From Henricia sp. BOLD:AAB3569 (lineage: Eukaryota > Echinodermata > Asteroidea > Spinulosida > Echinasteridae), in contig JBBELK010000975.1 in the NCBI GenBank assembly GCA_037783545.1, positions 292,873 through 356,872 on the forward strand: 64,000 nt of DNA, given 5' to 3'. The notes beneath the pieces were generated by a model. The model saw only the letters and a program-made list of their open reading frames with translations, was not told the DNA's origin and made no database searches. Made by a program: the position numbers and the translations under genes. Below, in pieces: positions 11,201-21,636 of the stretch (positions are counted from its first letter, which is position 1; each line of letters starts with the position of its first letter).

Positions 11201-14200
11201 ACAGAGAAATATGTACGTATTTGAGGATACTTTCAATCAAATATCAAGCCCGCCCTCTAGTGACGAGTCTGCACAAGAGTCATTCAATGTCGCGAGCCAG
11301 GCTGCTGTTCCAATAGCAACCGCTGAACCAACTTTCAGCAGCAGCCAATCAGAATGCTTACAAAGCAGTGATGGTGTGACCGTCGACCAATCACAGTGCG
11401 AGAAAAGCACCGAGAATTTTTGGAAACGGAAAATGGATTCTACTGAAAGCGGTGCTGAAAGTGAGGCTAGTGTGGCGAAAAAAAAAAGGGTAAAACTCGA
11501 CAGCGAAATAAAAATTGTGACTCAGAACATTTGGAATTTCAATGGCATTTCTCGGGGTAAATCTTCAGGCAAAGACGAAGCCTACATTCAGCGAATGACA
11601 AGGCTAGGAGAATTGATGGCAAATACACAAGCTGACATTATTGGACTTCAAGAAGTTCGATTTGATGTTAATGGAGGCGGCCATCTTGGACCATGTCAAG
11701 TACAGCAATTTACCAAGTTCTTGCCCGAGTATCAGGTACGGTACTGTCAAGAAAGTATAATAAGTTTTCAAATTGTGAAGCCATGTGACATTTTTAAATA
11801 CATTAAGCGACCACAGGCCTTATTATTTTGTACTTTTTGAAAATTTCTCTAAATGAGTGTCTCGAGAGCTCTACAAATCTCATTGGATCCCATTATGTCA
11901 CATGACTTCATCCCATTCTGTCACATGACTTTATCCCATTCTGCACATGACTTTATCCCATTATGTCACATGACGGGAGAGGCTATAAGCCGTGCATGAC
12001 GTAAACATAAATTGGGTACATTTCCTTCCATACCATGATGGTTCGTACACGAGCTGTGATGGGAAAGCTTACGTCACGCACATGACTTTATCCCATTCTG
12101 TCACATGACTTTATCCCATCGTGTCACATGACTTTATCCCATTATGTCACATGACTTTATCCCGTCATGTCACATGACTTTATCCCATCGTGTTACATTT
12201 CCACATTCCTTGCAGTTTGTGTACCAACCTGCTGTAAACTACGTACCAGATAGCTTTGATAGGACTGAAGAGGGCCTTGCAATCTTTTCATTGCATCCTA
12301 TCCTGTCACATGACTACATCTTGCTTAGCAGGTAAGTTTACAGATATATATTTCATAAGGTTGCTTTAAACCTTAGCTGAAAAAGCAGGCATGCTTACTA
12401 TATCAGCGTGCTTGTTATTTTTAAGCATAGCTTGGCTTTTTTAAGCATAGGCAATGAATTAAACACAATCAGTTTACGTTGGGCCAAGGGGTCAATTTTA
12501 TTAAGCCCATGAGCACCGATTTTCTGCTTAAGCAACACATTTTCCATTATATAAAACTCATTCTCTGTTTAAGCACTTAGCAAACTGAACCACATTCTAA
12601 CCTATTGTTTTTGTGCTAACATGATACGATCTTATTGGCTATTCTGCGCATGGAACAGCATTTGTTTTTTCATCTTATAAGCATACATGTACTTGCAAGT
12701 TACTAAAGATCATATGAAAGTATCTGTTAAATGTCTCTACGTTTTAAATGCAGGGATATGAATGACGAGGACGATAAACCACACCAGCGTATTTGTCTCC
12801 ATGCAGAGATTGAAACACCCTCGCTTGGCAGGGTAAGTCCAGTCAATCTTCAACAAATGCATACCAATAGACCTGACATATGACGTCAAGGTTTGTTATA
12901 TATGCGAGCAAATCTATAGGGTCAAAGGAATCCATGTCAGGTTCATTAGCGTCTGATGTACTGAAGTACTTCCTTTTACATATGCACACTTTAATATCCA
13001 GATTCCCAGACTAAGTCTTTGTAGCTATGTGTATGTAATGTGATGGGGTGCATACGGCAGAAGTGAAGTACAGAATTAATGTCGTGTTCACGGTAGGAGA
13101 GAATGAGTCGGAATCAAATTGTCATGTGCGTTATTTCCAGGAAGCACTTCTCGCTGTTTACAATCAGTTTTCACTGCATTTTCTGCTTTCCAAAGATGTG
13201 AGATAAATATCTGTCCTGTTTATTTTTTATTTTGCCTCGGAAAACTTAATGTTTGTGGGCAATCTGAGCTATGTGCAGAGCCAATAAAATTGCTGTCATT
13301 TCTTACATAGACACATTCTGTGCAACTTGCGAATGGCAGTACGTAGAACCTTGCGATGGTCTTGTTGAGTATAAACGAGAAGTAGCGTTCCCAGAAACAG
13401 CTGGGATGTGGTCGACGTAGTTACAATCATCATGGGTAACAATGGGAAAGTGCCGTCTAAAATGCCAAACGTCATTAATAAGATGACTATTGGCACCCAA
13501 GCTAAGAGCAACGTTGTCAAATGGACGACAAGGTATCTAGTGGCTTTATGCTGGTTGCGAGTCGGGACGTTGGGAGGGCGCTGTTGTGATTCGTTGATCC
13601 TGAGATGAGCGACGATCATCATTTCATTATGTATGCGACGTTGCTGCTGCCTAGCAACATGAACCAAACCAAACACCAGGCCGATTATAGCCACTATGAA
13701 CACCACATTGACTGCACTGAAGATTAATGCGTAAGGTTTCAGGGCTTCGTGGTAAAACAAGTCTTGAAAGCCGATTGACGATTTGGGGAGATGTTTCCTT
13801 AAAACCAGAAAGACGGATATTGCTGTTAGTAGAAGAGCTATCCAGATGACACACACAAGGCACGCACACCTACGTTTGGTTACTCGTCGTAGATATTGAA
13901 GTGGGTGAGAAATCTTGTAGTAACGTTCGGCAGCGATCACTGTTGAGTTAACGAAGTAACTGACGACTTTTATCATGAAATAACTGTCGAGTGCGGCTGC
14001 TTCGTTTAATGAGTACTTTGCCGTAGGATCGATGAAACCCACCCACAATACAAACACTCCAATGAGAAGCTTGCTGACTGCAAAGTTGGCAATGAAAAAG
14101 TTTGAATAGGTGTGGAGTTTTGGAATAAAAGCTATGGATAAAATTACCCAGAGACTTAAGAGACAAATGAGTGAGCCGATAAGAGTAAGTCCAATCGTCA

Positions 14201-17200
14201 AAGCCACTGATGAGGGAAATTGAAATGGCGTAGAATTGTTTCCAGACTCCATTCTTTGTGGACGTAATTCCCGTTAGTATGACCAACTGCTGCCTGCTAT
14301 ACTTGAAGCTGCTGCAATGACGTTAAGTTTCATGCATATTGTAAAGTGCATCCATGTTCCTTATGAAATGAAAGCTCGTCATGTACAGTCTGGCCAAAAT
14401 GACAAATGCAGTGTCACACTCCTGATGTGAAAGTGACGGTGCATGCATGAAAACAGCTTATATATGATGAAAGACAGCAACAATTGCAAAGCCCGACCAT
14501 AAATAATTTAACACATGCATCCAAAGCAGCAGCTAAAAGGTTTTTGTGGTGAAGCAAATTAAGCCCATTATTTTTTAAAATGTTTAACTCCCTTGACGCA
14601 TCATCACCCTTTAAGTAGGCGACGTGATTACAGTATTCTTAGATTTCTTCATCAATTGAATACTTTAGCAGTGCTTAAAAGCTAGGTTGATAATAACCCA
14701 TTACCTCTAACACTGCTAAGGGTCATCCATCATCAGGACTCAATGCAAGTTACATGGAGCGTGTTTCCACTGTAAGCAGCGGCATTAAATGCTTTTTGGT
14801 TCGATTGACAACGCCATACACTGACCGTTTTTCACGCTTTAACGTTCGTAAATTTGAAGTGCGTGTTCCCTCAAGAAAACAACATGGAGGGAATTTGGTA
14901 TGAACCAATGCACTGAAAATCACAAAAAAAACCACAATGACTTTCCACCCATGTTGATTTTTCAGTGCGTCGTTTCGCACGCGTCATTTTACGTGCAAAA
15001 AGATCACCACCTTTGGCTTTTTTTACTGTAGAAAAAATGCCGTTATTTACTGCACCACAAAAAACATTATTGATCACGTTCAAATGAAGTCACTTCCTAC
15101 AAATTGCCACGTGCATCATGATTTTGAGAGTATTTTGTTGTGACGCGCATCGGTTGCGCCGTATTTCGAAAAAATTTCGAGCAATGTTCCAGCGTGTGCA
15201 TGCGCGTACTTTATGGCGTTTAAAATGCAGTAGCATTTTTTCCTACGAAGATGGCGTCTGTGAACGTGATCAATTGGCATTTCTATTATTGAAATACTGT
15301 TGCGCGATCAGTGAATAACCTTTTAAGGCTTATTTCTATTGGATAGATAATGGTACCGAAGCGTTTCTGAAATGATAATCTTGCTCAGTATAAACGCGCT
15401 TTAAGCTAGAGTCCTAATGGATCTATCAGATCAGAGTTAATGAGTGTCATTAACTTTGATTGATTGGTCTGTAAAGTGCACCAGGATTTTACAATGTTAA
15501 TGGATCTTTATTGATCAGTAATTACGAGGAAAAGCAGGCGGACCAATAATCATTTACAGTCATTATAGAACCTGTACACCTGTGGTTTTTTTTTTTTTTC
15601 AAAAGCACTTGTGACAAAGAACTAGCTGACCAGCAGTATTGACATTTGACTGAGTTGGCACATTATTACTTTACATTGCTCTAAGATCAGAGAGCTGTGA
15701 ATATTAAGCTTTAGTAACTGTTTTAAGGTCTGTCTGCATTGCACTTTTTGGGGGAAAACTTACCGAGATGATGGGTACTTTCCCATTAAGTCCAATGCGG
15801 ACAGCCTAGGACGTTTTCCAGCGGTTACTTTTTTTGGCCAACTTCGCCCAGAAAAATTGACCAGGTAACTTTTCCCGAGACAATAAGTCCAATGCAGACT
15901 GAGCGAGTCCGGGCCGTGAAGGTCAAACTGCAAAGGGACACTGCGCATGCTCTCCCACGGTCTCTGTAAAATGATCCCATGTCAAAAAGTCCAAATGCGG
16001 ACAGCAGTAAAATTTAGCCATTTTTCATTTTACCATCATCTCAGTAAAACCTTCCAAAAAACAAGTCCAATGCTGACACGGCTTCAGCTGCAGCATACTG
16101 ACGCCTCCAATCGTATTTCAGTACTGTGCTGTTTAACACCCCTGATAAATAAAGGGGAATTTAGTATTGATGCCAGCTCTTACACAGTATTTTGACAATT
16201 ACATGTTTGTAATTATCTTGAATGTCCGTATTTCTCCCCCGTTTGTGTCTGTCTGCAGTTGCATGTGTTTTTGACCCACCTATCCCTAAGCGAGCCTGCA
16301 AGACGGCGGAGTGTTCTAGAGATCTGGAATCACATGAGCAAGTTCCATGGACCAGCAGTCCTTATTGGTGACTTGAATGCTGAGCCAAACGGTAACGTTG
16401 TTAGGTATGTTAACTACAAATCCATATACTTTAAACACATTTAACTGAGTGATAATTCTAACTCAACATTTAAGTTTAATAAGTTTAATAGGATGTTTAA
16501 TGGGGGAAAAGGGAAGATGGCCGCACCGTAATGAGGGCCTATAGTGTGCTATTGCAGTCGCATACATGTAGATGGATTCCCTCTAGTAGTACCAATAAAA
16601 ATGACAGACTATAAATGAGTCTGTGCATTTGCTAAAAATGTTATTGTATTGTAGCAAATCTGTTGTAATATTTTGGGTTTTTTCCCCCAGGTTTCTACAA
16701 GGTGATGTGGAGATCAATGGAGTCAAGACTAAGGGACTTCAAGATGCCTGGTTGATGAAGAACAAGGAACTTAAGTGAGTTATACCAAGTACTAGGAATA
16801 TAACACAAAATGGACCAAGTTATAAATTAGTCTCAGGAAATGTGGCTAGTTCGGATAAGTTCAAGCCATTTGTATTATTTGCAATGACCCAAAAATACTA
16901 CTTCAAGTTCACAAGAAGTGTTGATAGCAAGGGTATCAAAGTCCATTTTTCTGTCAAAAATTTGTAACTTTCTGAAGGTTTTTTTAAATAAGTGTTTTTG
17001 CTCATTTTTTTTCAGCATTCACTGAACTAAAAAAATGCATGGATAAAGGTTTTTGAAACATTGTTGGGTCTTTCACGGGGTACGGTGTAGAGCCCATTTT
17101 TGGTGATCGAGATATTTTCCCATAAATACTTTTATCTTCTCTCAAAATAGAAGAAATAACTAACTTGTCCAAGAAGATAACTTAACCCCCAAAAGGGTAA

Positions 17201-18326
17201 ACTGATAGTCTGACAAAAACGCCTTTCTAAAAAGAACCACTTGGTCTGTCCTATTACGTAAGTTACATGATCATTTTATACAGTCGGGTTTTTGTTAGGA
17301 TATGTGTTCTTTCCATGTCTGTAGGGTTGGTGTGTATGCTACAGATAAACCCAGAGATTCTGGCTTGACGTTTAGCACTTTGGAGCAACATCTCTTTGAA
17401 AGGGTAAGCATATTGGTTGCTGTACGATTCACTGGATCGTTGCAAGCACAGATGACTTGTTTGCCCTGAAATATTTGGACAGTACTGTACAATGCAAGAT
17501 TACCATACAGTGAAACTTGTATATAGTGGCCACCCTTGGGATGTAAAAATGTGGCCAATATAAAGAAGTGACCCCTTTGTAAAGGTTGCTTAAGCATTAT
17601 GGCATTTGGGACCAATATGAGCAGGCTGTCCCTTTATCAAGATAGCCCTAATAGAAGGTTTCATTATACTTAAGAGTCCGTCCAAAGTTGTCAACATTCT
17701 CATGGTTCTGTTCTGTCGGTCGCTGCCACGTCACATCCGGTAGGGCTGGAGTGAAAACAACAGTGTACCCATGGTGACAAGCGAAAGAACAAAGCCGTTG
17801 TCTACGCAACACGTACACGTATCTAAGCATGAATAAATTTGTTTTCACTCCAGTCACGGTGCTATGCCCGTATACAAAGGCATATGACACCGGGTCACAA
17901 AAGTACCAGGATGTGCAACCGACAGAATAGAGAGTATATTTCAAGAGCCCTCCCTCCCTCAAAATAACCATTATCAACTTTTTTTGTCACTACCATGAAA
18001 TGTCAACATTTTATAGTGCATGTAAACCTCGTAAAGTTCTACACGGCCCTCGTGCCCCCTTCGCCCCTTCCCACCCTCTCGCCCCTTCCTACACGACTCA
18101 TAAACCAGTTAAACTTGTTGTATTAACAGTGCATATAATCAAGGTTCAACTAAAGTCAATGTGAATGTTTTTCTCTCTTTTTAAATTCCAGATTGACTAC
18201 ATCTTCACACGTCTCCCGGATAATATGCAAATGACCAACATTTCACTGGTTGATAACAAAGAAAGGGGACACTTGGCTGCATCCGATCATCTTGGGCTTC
18301 AAGCAACAATTGCACTGAATATCTAA
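8262..18326 (+). CDS. endonuclease/exonuclease/phosphatase (EEP) family protein, 537 aa
   Basis: Ten exons with closing phases: 8262-8313, 9599-9705, 10415-10513, 11019-11735, 12216-12331, 12754-12832, 16259-16404, 16691-16774, 17325-17403, 18192-18326. Residues 1 to ~160 form a domain I do not recognise. A Ser-rich, acidic linker follows, with a nuclear-localisation-like KKKRVKLD at 240-247. The C-terminal half is an EEP-fold metal-dependent phosphodiesterase: TQN (N256), GLQEV (E298), THL (H397), GDLN (D428, N430), IDYIF and SDH (D525, H526). All the metal and catalytic positions expected of the fold are intact. The KRVKLD core resembles the Myc nuclear signal, so nuclear DNA or RNA is a plausible substrate. 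TDP2-like, CCR4-like or another EEP group cannot be separated by eye. The start was chosen because it is in phase with all later exons. AATAAA signals lie at 18676 and 18789. Confidence 0.87.
8729..9075 (+). mobile_element. SINE-like element with (ATA)n tail
   Basis: About 350 bp lying in intron 1 of the EEP gene and ending in aagaaataataataataata. A pol III B-box-like ggattcaaatcc is on the minus strand near 8775. Its 3' half (aaggggattccccggtgtct through gaataccagaaag) recurs with few changes at 35645-35795, also ending in ataata, which defines a dispersed family. The 5' boundary is approximate. Confidence 0.7.
9115..9198. repeat. perfect 29-bp inverted repeat
   Basis: Arms 9115-9143 and 9170-9198 are exact reverse complements, each starting or ending with gcgtggtttgactagctag. 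The loop is 26 bp and contains cccggggg. It directly follows the SINE-like element in EEP intron 1 and could extrude as a cruciform or be a minimal foldback element. Confidence 0.9.
10071..10112. repeat. perfect 16-bp hairpin in a region of repeated GATTGTAAT/GGGGTCACAC words
   Basis: Arms cattctattgtgatac and gtatcacaatagaatg are separated by 10 bp. Around it (9735-10170) the words attgtaat, tggggtcacac and gattacaa recur irregularly on both strands. This is EEP intron 2; the whole 9735-10170 block looks like a decayed inverted-repeat element. Confidence 0.75.
11889..12190 (+). repeat. ~24-bp minisatellite related to the following EEP exon
   Basis: Units of the form ctgtcacatgactttatccc recur about nine times in two blocks (11889-11976 and 12078-12190), separated by about 100 bp of other sequence. 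This is EEP intron 4. Exon 5, immediately downstream, contains cctgtcacatgactacatc (12302 onwards) encoding SHDYI, which matches the repeat unit closely. Confidence 0.8.
13296..14252 (-). CDS. divergent rhodopsin-type (class A) GPCR, intronless, nested antisense
   Basis: A single uninterrupted 318-codon reading frame with seven hydrophobic segments (about 15-40, 50-72, 88-112, 130-150, 188-212, 243-265, 272-295) and overlapping N-glycosylation sites at Asn5/Asn6. Class A features are partly kept: ERY at the end of TM3 (AAERYYKI) and a W-x-P in TM6 (LAWVPIV). Others are lost: the TM1 Asn is Ser (GSLICLL), the TM2 Asp is replaced (NFAVSK), and NPxxY of TM7 is LLLVY. The protein fits the lineage-expanded orphan class A receptors of invertebrate deuterostomes; the ligand is unknown. 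It lies wholly inside intron 6 of the EEP gene on the opposite strand. The lack of introns suggests a retroposed or single-exon family member. Confidence 0.85.
   Translation of the reverse strand: MESGNNSTPFQFPSSVALTIGLTLIGSLICLLSLWVILSIAFIPKLHTYSNFFIANFAVSKLLIGVFVLWVGFIDPTAKYSLNEAAALDSYFMIKVVSYFVNSTVIAAERYYKISHPLQYLRRVTKRRCACLVCVIWIALLLTAISVFLVLRKHLPKSSIGFQDLFYHEALKPYALIFSAVNVVFIVAIIGLVFGLVHVARQQQRRIHNEMMIVAHLRINESQQRPPNVPTRNQHKATRYLVVHLTTLLLAWVPIVILLMTFGILDGTFPLLPMMIVTTSTTSQLFLGTLLLVYTQQDHRKVLRTAIRKLHRMCLCKK
14253..15726. other. 5' flank of the nested GPCR and EEP intron 6 sequence
   Basis: No exon recognised. From about 14815 to 15110 there is an imperfect inverted repeat: ggagggaatttggtatgaac and the words cactgaaaatcacaaaaa / tttttcagtgcgtcgtttc. 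It shares aatttagtgtgaaac / gcactgaaaatcaca-type sequence with the element at 37400-37562, so it is probably a diverged member of the same family. The promoter of the nested GPCR should lie just above 14252 but shows no clear motif. Confidence 0.45.
15727..16081. mobile_element. MITE-like element in EEP intron 6
   Basis: Imperfect terminal inverted repeats of ~48 bp. The left end reads gtctgcattgcac and continues to taccgagatgatgg (to 15776); the right end starts ccatcatctcagtaaaacc (16033) and finishes gtccaatgctgacacgg. Internally, the words agtccaatgc(g/a)gac recur four times on alternating sides. Non-coding. Confidence 0.7.
17714..17928. mobile_element. probable short foldback element in EEP intron 9
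   Basis: tctgtcggt on the left faces accgacaga on the right. Internal ggctggagtgaaaacaa faces ttgttttcactccagtc. Arms are imperfect and the boundaries approximate. Confidence 0.5.
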
Positions 18327-18360
18327 GATGATATGCAGCCGGAGTCACTATCTATTCAAA

Positions 18361-18470
18361 TGAACTCTAACAAAGGCATTCTTTTGTGCGTTTTCATCCT
18401 TTGCTTCTTGTTACTGGACTTGTCGTTTTATCGGCTTTGGACTTGTGATAGACACGACTTAAACCCTGGT
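18361..18470 (+). repeat. 3'-UTR segment shared with an ALDH18A1 intron
   Basis: Just downstream of the EEP stop codon, aaaggcattcttttgtgcg, catcctttgcttcttgtt and ggacttgtgatagac also occur in the same order at 41697-41820, about 85% alike by eye. No coding function or terminal repeats were seen, so this is probably part of an unnamed dispersed repeat. Confidence 0.75.
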
Positions 18471-19242
18471 GACTTTGTGTTTCAAACATCTTAAAGAATT
18501 TTAAAGGAATTCCTTTCAGGTTTTAGGATGATTGGGGGAGAGTTACTGTCACATATCGTGCTGGGTATATTTTCCGTAGCGCCGTCTTTTGACTTGTGAA
18601 ATGTAGGGACTGGGAACTTGTCTATTTCAGTTTACAACTTCAGTTTCCGTAGAGATGGCTACTTGGCGTATTGCTAATAAAACCCTCAAGAATGTAACTG
18701 TACCACCGGATGGTTTTTAACTCGATATAAATATTTTTTTATTGTAAAATATTTGACATTGAGTGTCATTTTTCACAAATTTTCTGCAAATAAATACACG
18801 AACTTGTTTGTAATTTCATTTATTGAGTGCATTGTAAACATGTTTGGATTTTTTTAATTACTTCCAACCTACTCTAAATGCTGACATTATTGGGATACAC
18901 AGGCTAGTCAGCAAGCGCGCGCGCCAAATCCTGGAGCCAAATCCACAATTTCGAAAACGGCAACAACCGCCCAGTAATTGAGTCTGGCGCCCTCAATAGT
19001 TCGTTCGTGTCCAGTATTTCATATATTTCGGACGTCGGAAGCCTGCGCTGCGCGCACATTTTTGAAACGTTTTTTGTTTCCTGTTTTGATCGCGTTTCTT
19101 CCAAGAAAAGCTCCTTTTAGTTGTGGAAATATTGTAGGTAAGTACGTGATTAGCATTAAATCCAAACTAAAGGAATTTGGGTGAAGAGAATTCTGTCAGT
19201 CTTTCACTATCAACTCGCCCCCGATTCTGACTGAGTCGGCTC

Positions 19243-19650
19243 TTCCTTTCTACACTCCTTTCGCATTAGTTTGCTCACCCGGTTTCGTCCGCTCCAACCA
19301 CTGCTCAACTTGCCAATGTATCCTGCAAAGCGCGTGCGTGACGTAGTTATAGCGAAATGGTTCTGGTGATTTCCTGATGGCAGCGTTAATAATGGCAACA
19401 GCGCCAGGAGCACCCTGCAGGGTGCACATCATATGTGCACTATATTTATTAAAAATCCACCATTTATTGTCACTCAAGACCAAGGCTGGATAACAGTCTT
19501 GGCCAGCTTCTGTACGTCACCTGACACAGTAAACATGTCACCTTGAGTTACGTCACGCACGCACTGTGCAGGAAACATTGCCAAGTTGAGCAGTGGTTGG
19601 TCCGGGTGCTCAAACCGCTGCAAAAGGAGTGTATTCCCTTCCTAGCCCGA
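19243..19650. mobile_element. foldback element with ~100-bp inverted ends
   Basis: Left arm 19243-19345 (contains accactgctcaacttgcc and gcgtgcgtgacgta) and right arm 19545-19650 (contains tacgtcacgcacgcac and ggcaagtt-like ttgagcagtggttgg) are imperfect reverse complements. The interior is non-coding. Located between the EEP gene and ANAPC10. Confidence 0.75.
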
Positions 19651-19656
19651 ATGCCT

Positions 19657-19938
19657 CTGGCCATCTGAAGACTGCCAGAGCGGTAAACCGCCCTCAGCGG
19701 CCGGACTTTTTGTAGCGAATGTGCTACATACTTTGAGCGAGATTTGCCTTATCAAGTAGTCTTCATTCTTTTGGCCAAGAGGCGACGATTATTCTGCAAG
19801 TTCCAGAAATATCGTTCCTCCATGGCGTTTCAAAAAACATGGCGGCGGCCTGGGCGTGTTGTAATGCCATGCGACGCTCCCAAAAAAGTACGGCTGCTGG
19901 GTGTGGTTTACCGCTTTGGCCGTCTTCGGACAGCCAGA
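19657..19938. mobile_element. second MITE-like element upstream of ANAPC10
   Basis: Inverted ends of about 62 bp: gccatctgaagactgccaga...agcggtaaaccgcc at 19657-19722 and ggtttaccgctttggccgtc...ttcggacagccagag at 19874-19938. It abuts the previous element, and the right end lies about 160 bp from the ANAPC10 start codon, so it may form part of that promoter. Confidence 0.75.
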
Positions 19939-20100
19939 GCTGTCAAAATGCCACCCGACACGACCTTGCATAAATTATAAAGATCTTACTAGACTGGTTT
20001 CCAGTCAATATCTCGTTCGTATGTGAAATATGTGGACAGGCCCGGTCTAGTAAAATCTAAATAATCCATTCCAGACATTGCAAGGCTACAAGCTAGCAAG

Positions 20101-21336
20101 ATGGCCACTCCAAACACTTCAGGTGCTGCAGCAATGCCGGCTTCAGCAACAACAGCAACGACTCCTTCAGGTAACAACAACAGCAAGCAAGATGATCTTC
20201 CTGAAGACAGTAAGACCAAACTACGTGAGATTGGTGACCAAGCCGTCTGGTCGTTGTCATCATGCAAACCAGGCTTTGGTGTGGATCAGTTGAGAGATAA
20301 CTCCATCGGTAAGAATTAAGAGGTAGATTACCATGTATGGACACCCAGGATTTGCCCCGTTATGACCTATAATCCATGTAAAAATTTTAGTTTAATGACA
20401 AAGACACAAGACTAAGAGGGAAAATGTTATGATTTTACTTACAAAACTTTGGATGAGAGAAAAATCGTAATGGATTTGAACTTGAAATCTATGCTCTACC
20501 AGCTCAGCTATGAGGCGCAGTTGGTATACTCCCTCAGGTTTCCCCCAAGACCTCTGACTCACCGGGCAGACGCTCTACCAGCCGAGCTATGAGGCGCAGT
20601 TGGTATACTCCCTCAGGTTTTCCCCAAGACCTCTGACTCACCGGGCAGACGCTTTACCAGCCGAGCTATGAGGCGCAGTTGGTATACTCCCTCGGGTTTC
20701 CCCTAAGACCTCTGACTGACCGGGCAGACGCTCTACCAGCTGAGCTATGAGGCGCAGTTGGTATACTCCCTCAGGTTTCCCCCAAGACCACTGACTCACC
20801 GGGCAGACGCTCTACCAGCTGAGCTATGAGGCGCAGTTGGTATACTTCCTCAGGTTTTCCCTATGGACCCAATTTTTTTCTCGGTGTTAAGGAAGCTTTA
20901 ATTTAATTTTTGGTTTGTACTCTTTCCAGAAACCTACTGGCAATCTGACGGCACCCAACCCCACCTCGTCAACATCCAATTCCGACGTAAGACCACCGTT
21001 CATAGCCTCGCGATCTATGCCGACTACAAGTCGGATGAAAGCTACACACCCAACAAGATATCCATCCGAATCGGTAACAACTTCCATGACTTACAGGAGA
21101 TTGAGCTACTAGAACTCGGCCAACCAACGGGATGGATTCGGATTCCTCTAGCGGATTCGGAAGGGAAACCGATCAGGACGTTTATGATCCAAATTGCCGC
21201 ATTGTCGAACCATCAGAACGGACGTGATACACATATGAGACAGATTAAGGTTTATGCACCGATGCAGGATAACGTATTTCATCATATACCAAACTTCTCT
21301 ACAGTGGAGTGCAGTATGTATAGTATCATTAGATGA
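20101..21336 (+). CDS. ANAPC10: anaphase-promoting complex subunit 10 (DOC domain), 204 aa
   Basis: Two coding exons, 20101-20308 and 20930-21336, joining in phase (G|AA = Glu). APC10 is the substrate co-receptor of the APC/C ubiquitin ligase, which recognises D-box degrons together with CDC20 or CDH1. The first exon encodes a variable Ala/Thr/Asn-rich N-terminus and then [20 protein letters not shown]. The second has the DOC core: [40 protein letters not shown] and [18 protein letters not shown], almost unchanged from vertebrate proteins. The C-terminus ends in Ile-Arg, the IR tail that docks on CDC27. It is ~20 residues longer than the human protein, all at the N-terminus. AATAAA at 21574. 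It converges on SMYD5, with 300 bp between the stop codons. Confidence 0.97.
20470..20860 (-). repeat. 79-bp tandem array of a tRNA-like unit in the ANAPC10 intron
   Basis: Five units at exact 79-bp spacing (gctctacc or gctttacc at 20493, 20572, 20651, 20730, 20809). On the minus strand each reads like the D-arm half of a tRNA: tagctgagctggtagagc, the pol III A-box pattern. Only the outermost copy (20472) has the B-box-like gttcaaatcc. A single related copy is at 22530-22615. This looks like tandem amplification of part of a tRNA-derived SINE, not working tRNA genes. Confidence 0.85.
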
Positions 21337-21636
21337 ATACTCAATGGCAATGCTGATGTTTTGTCTTTCACTCGAGTAAGGTCGAGTTGTTTATACAGCC
21401 TGGGGCCAATTTCATAAAGTTGTTTAGCAAAAAGAAAAATGCTTTATCTAAAATTTGTTTGCTTTATAAAAATGGGTTACCAGTCCAAATCTTGTGACGT
21501 GTATTACAACTGACTGGTGTTTAGCTATTCTTGCTAAAAACACAAGTTGACATACAGTTTTGACTTTTAACCCAATAAATTTTGGAGCCAAACGGCATGT
21601 TTTCATTGCAGTCTTTAAGCCAGAGACATGGTGACA

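Noticed and set aside
20470..20860. Cluster of functional tRNA genes
   Set aside because: No unit has a pairing acceptor stem, a full anticodon arm and a T-arm; only A-box halves are repeated.
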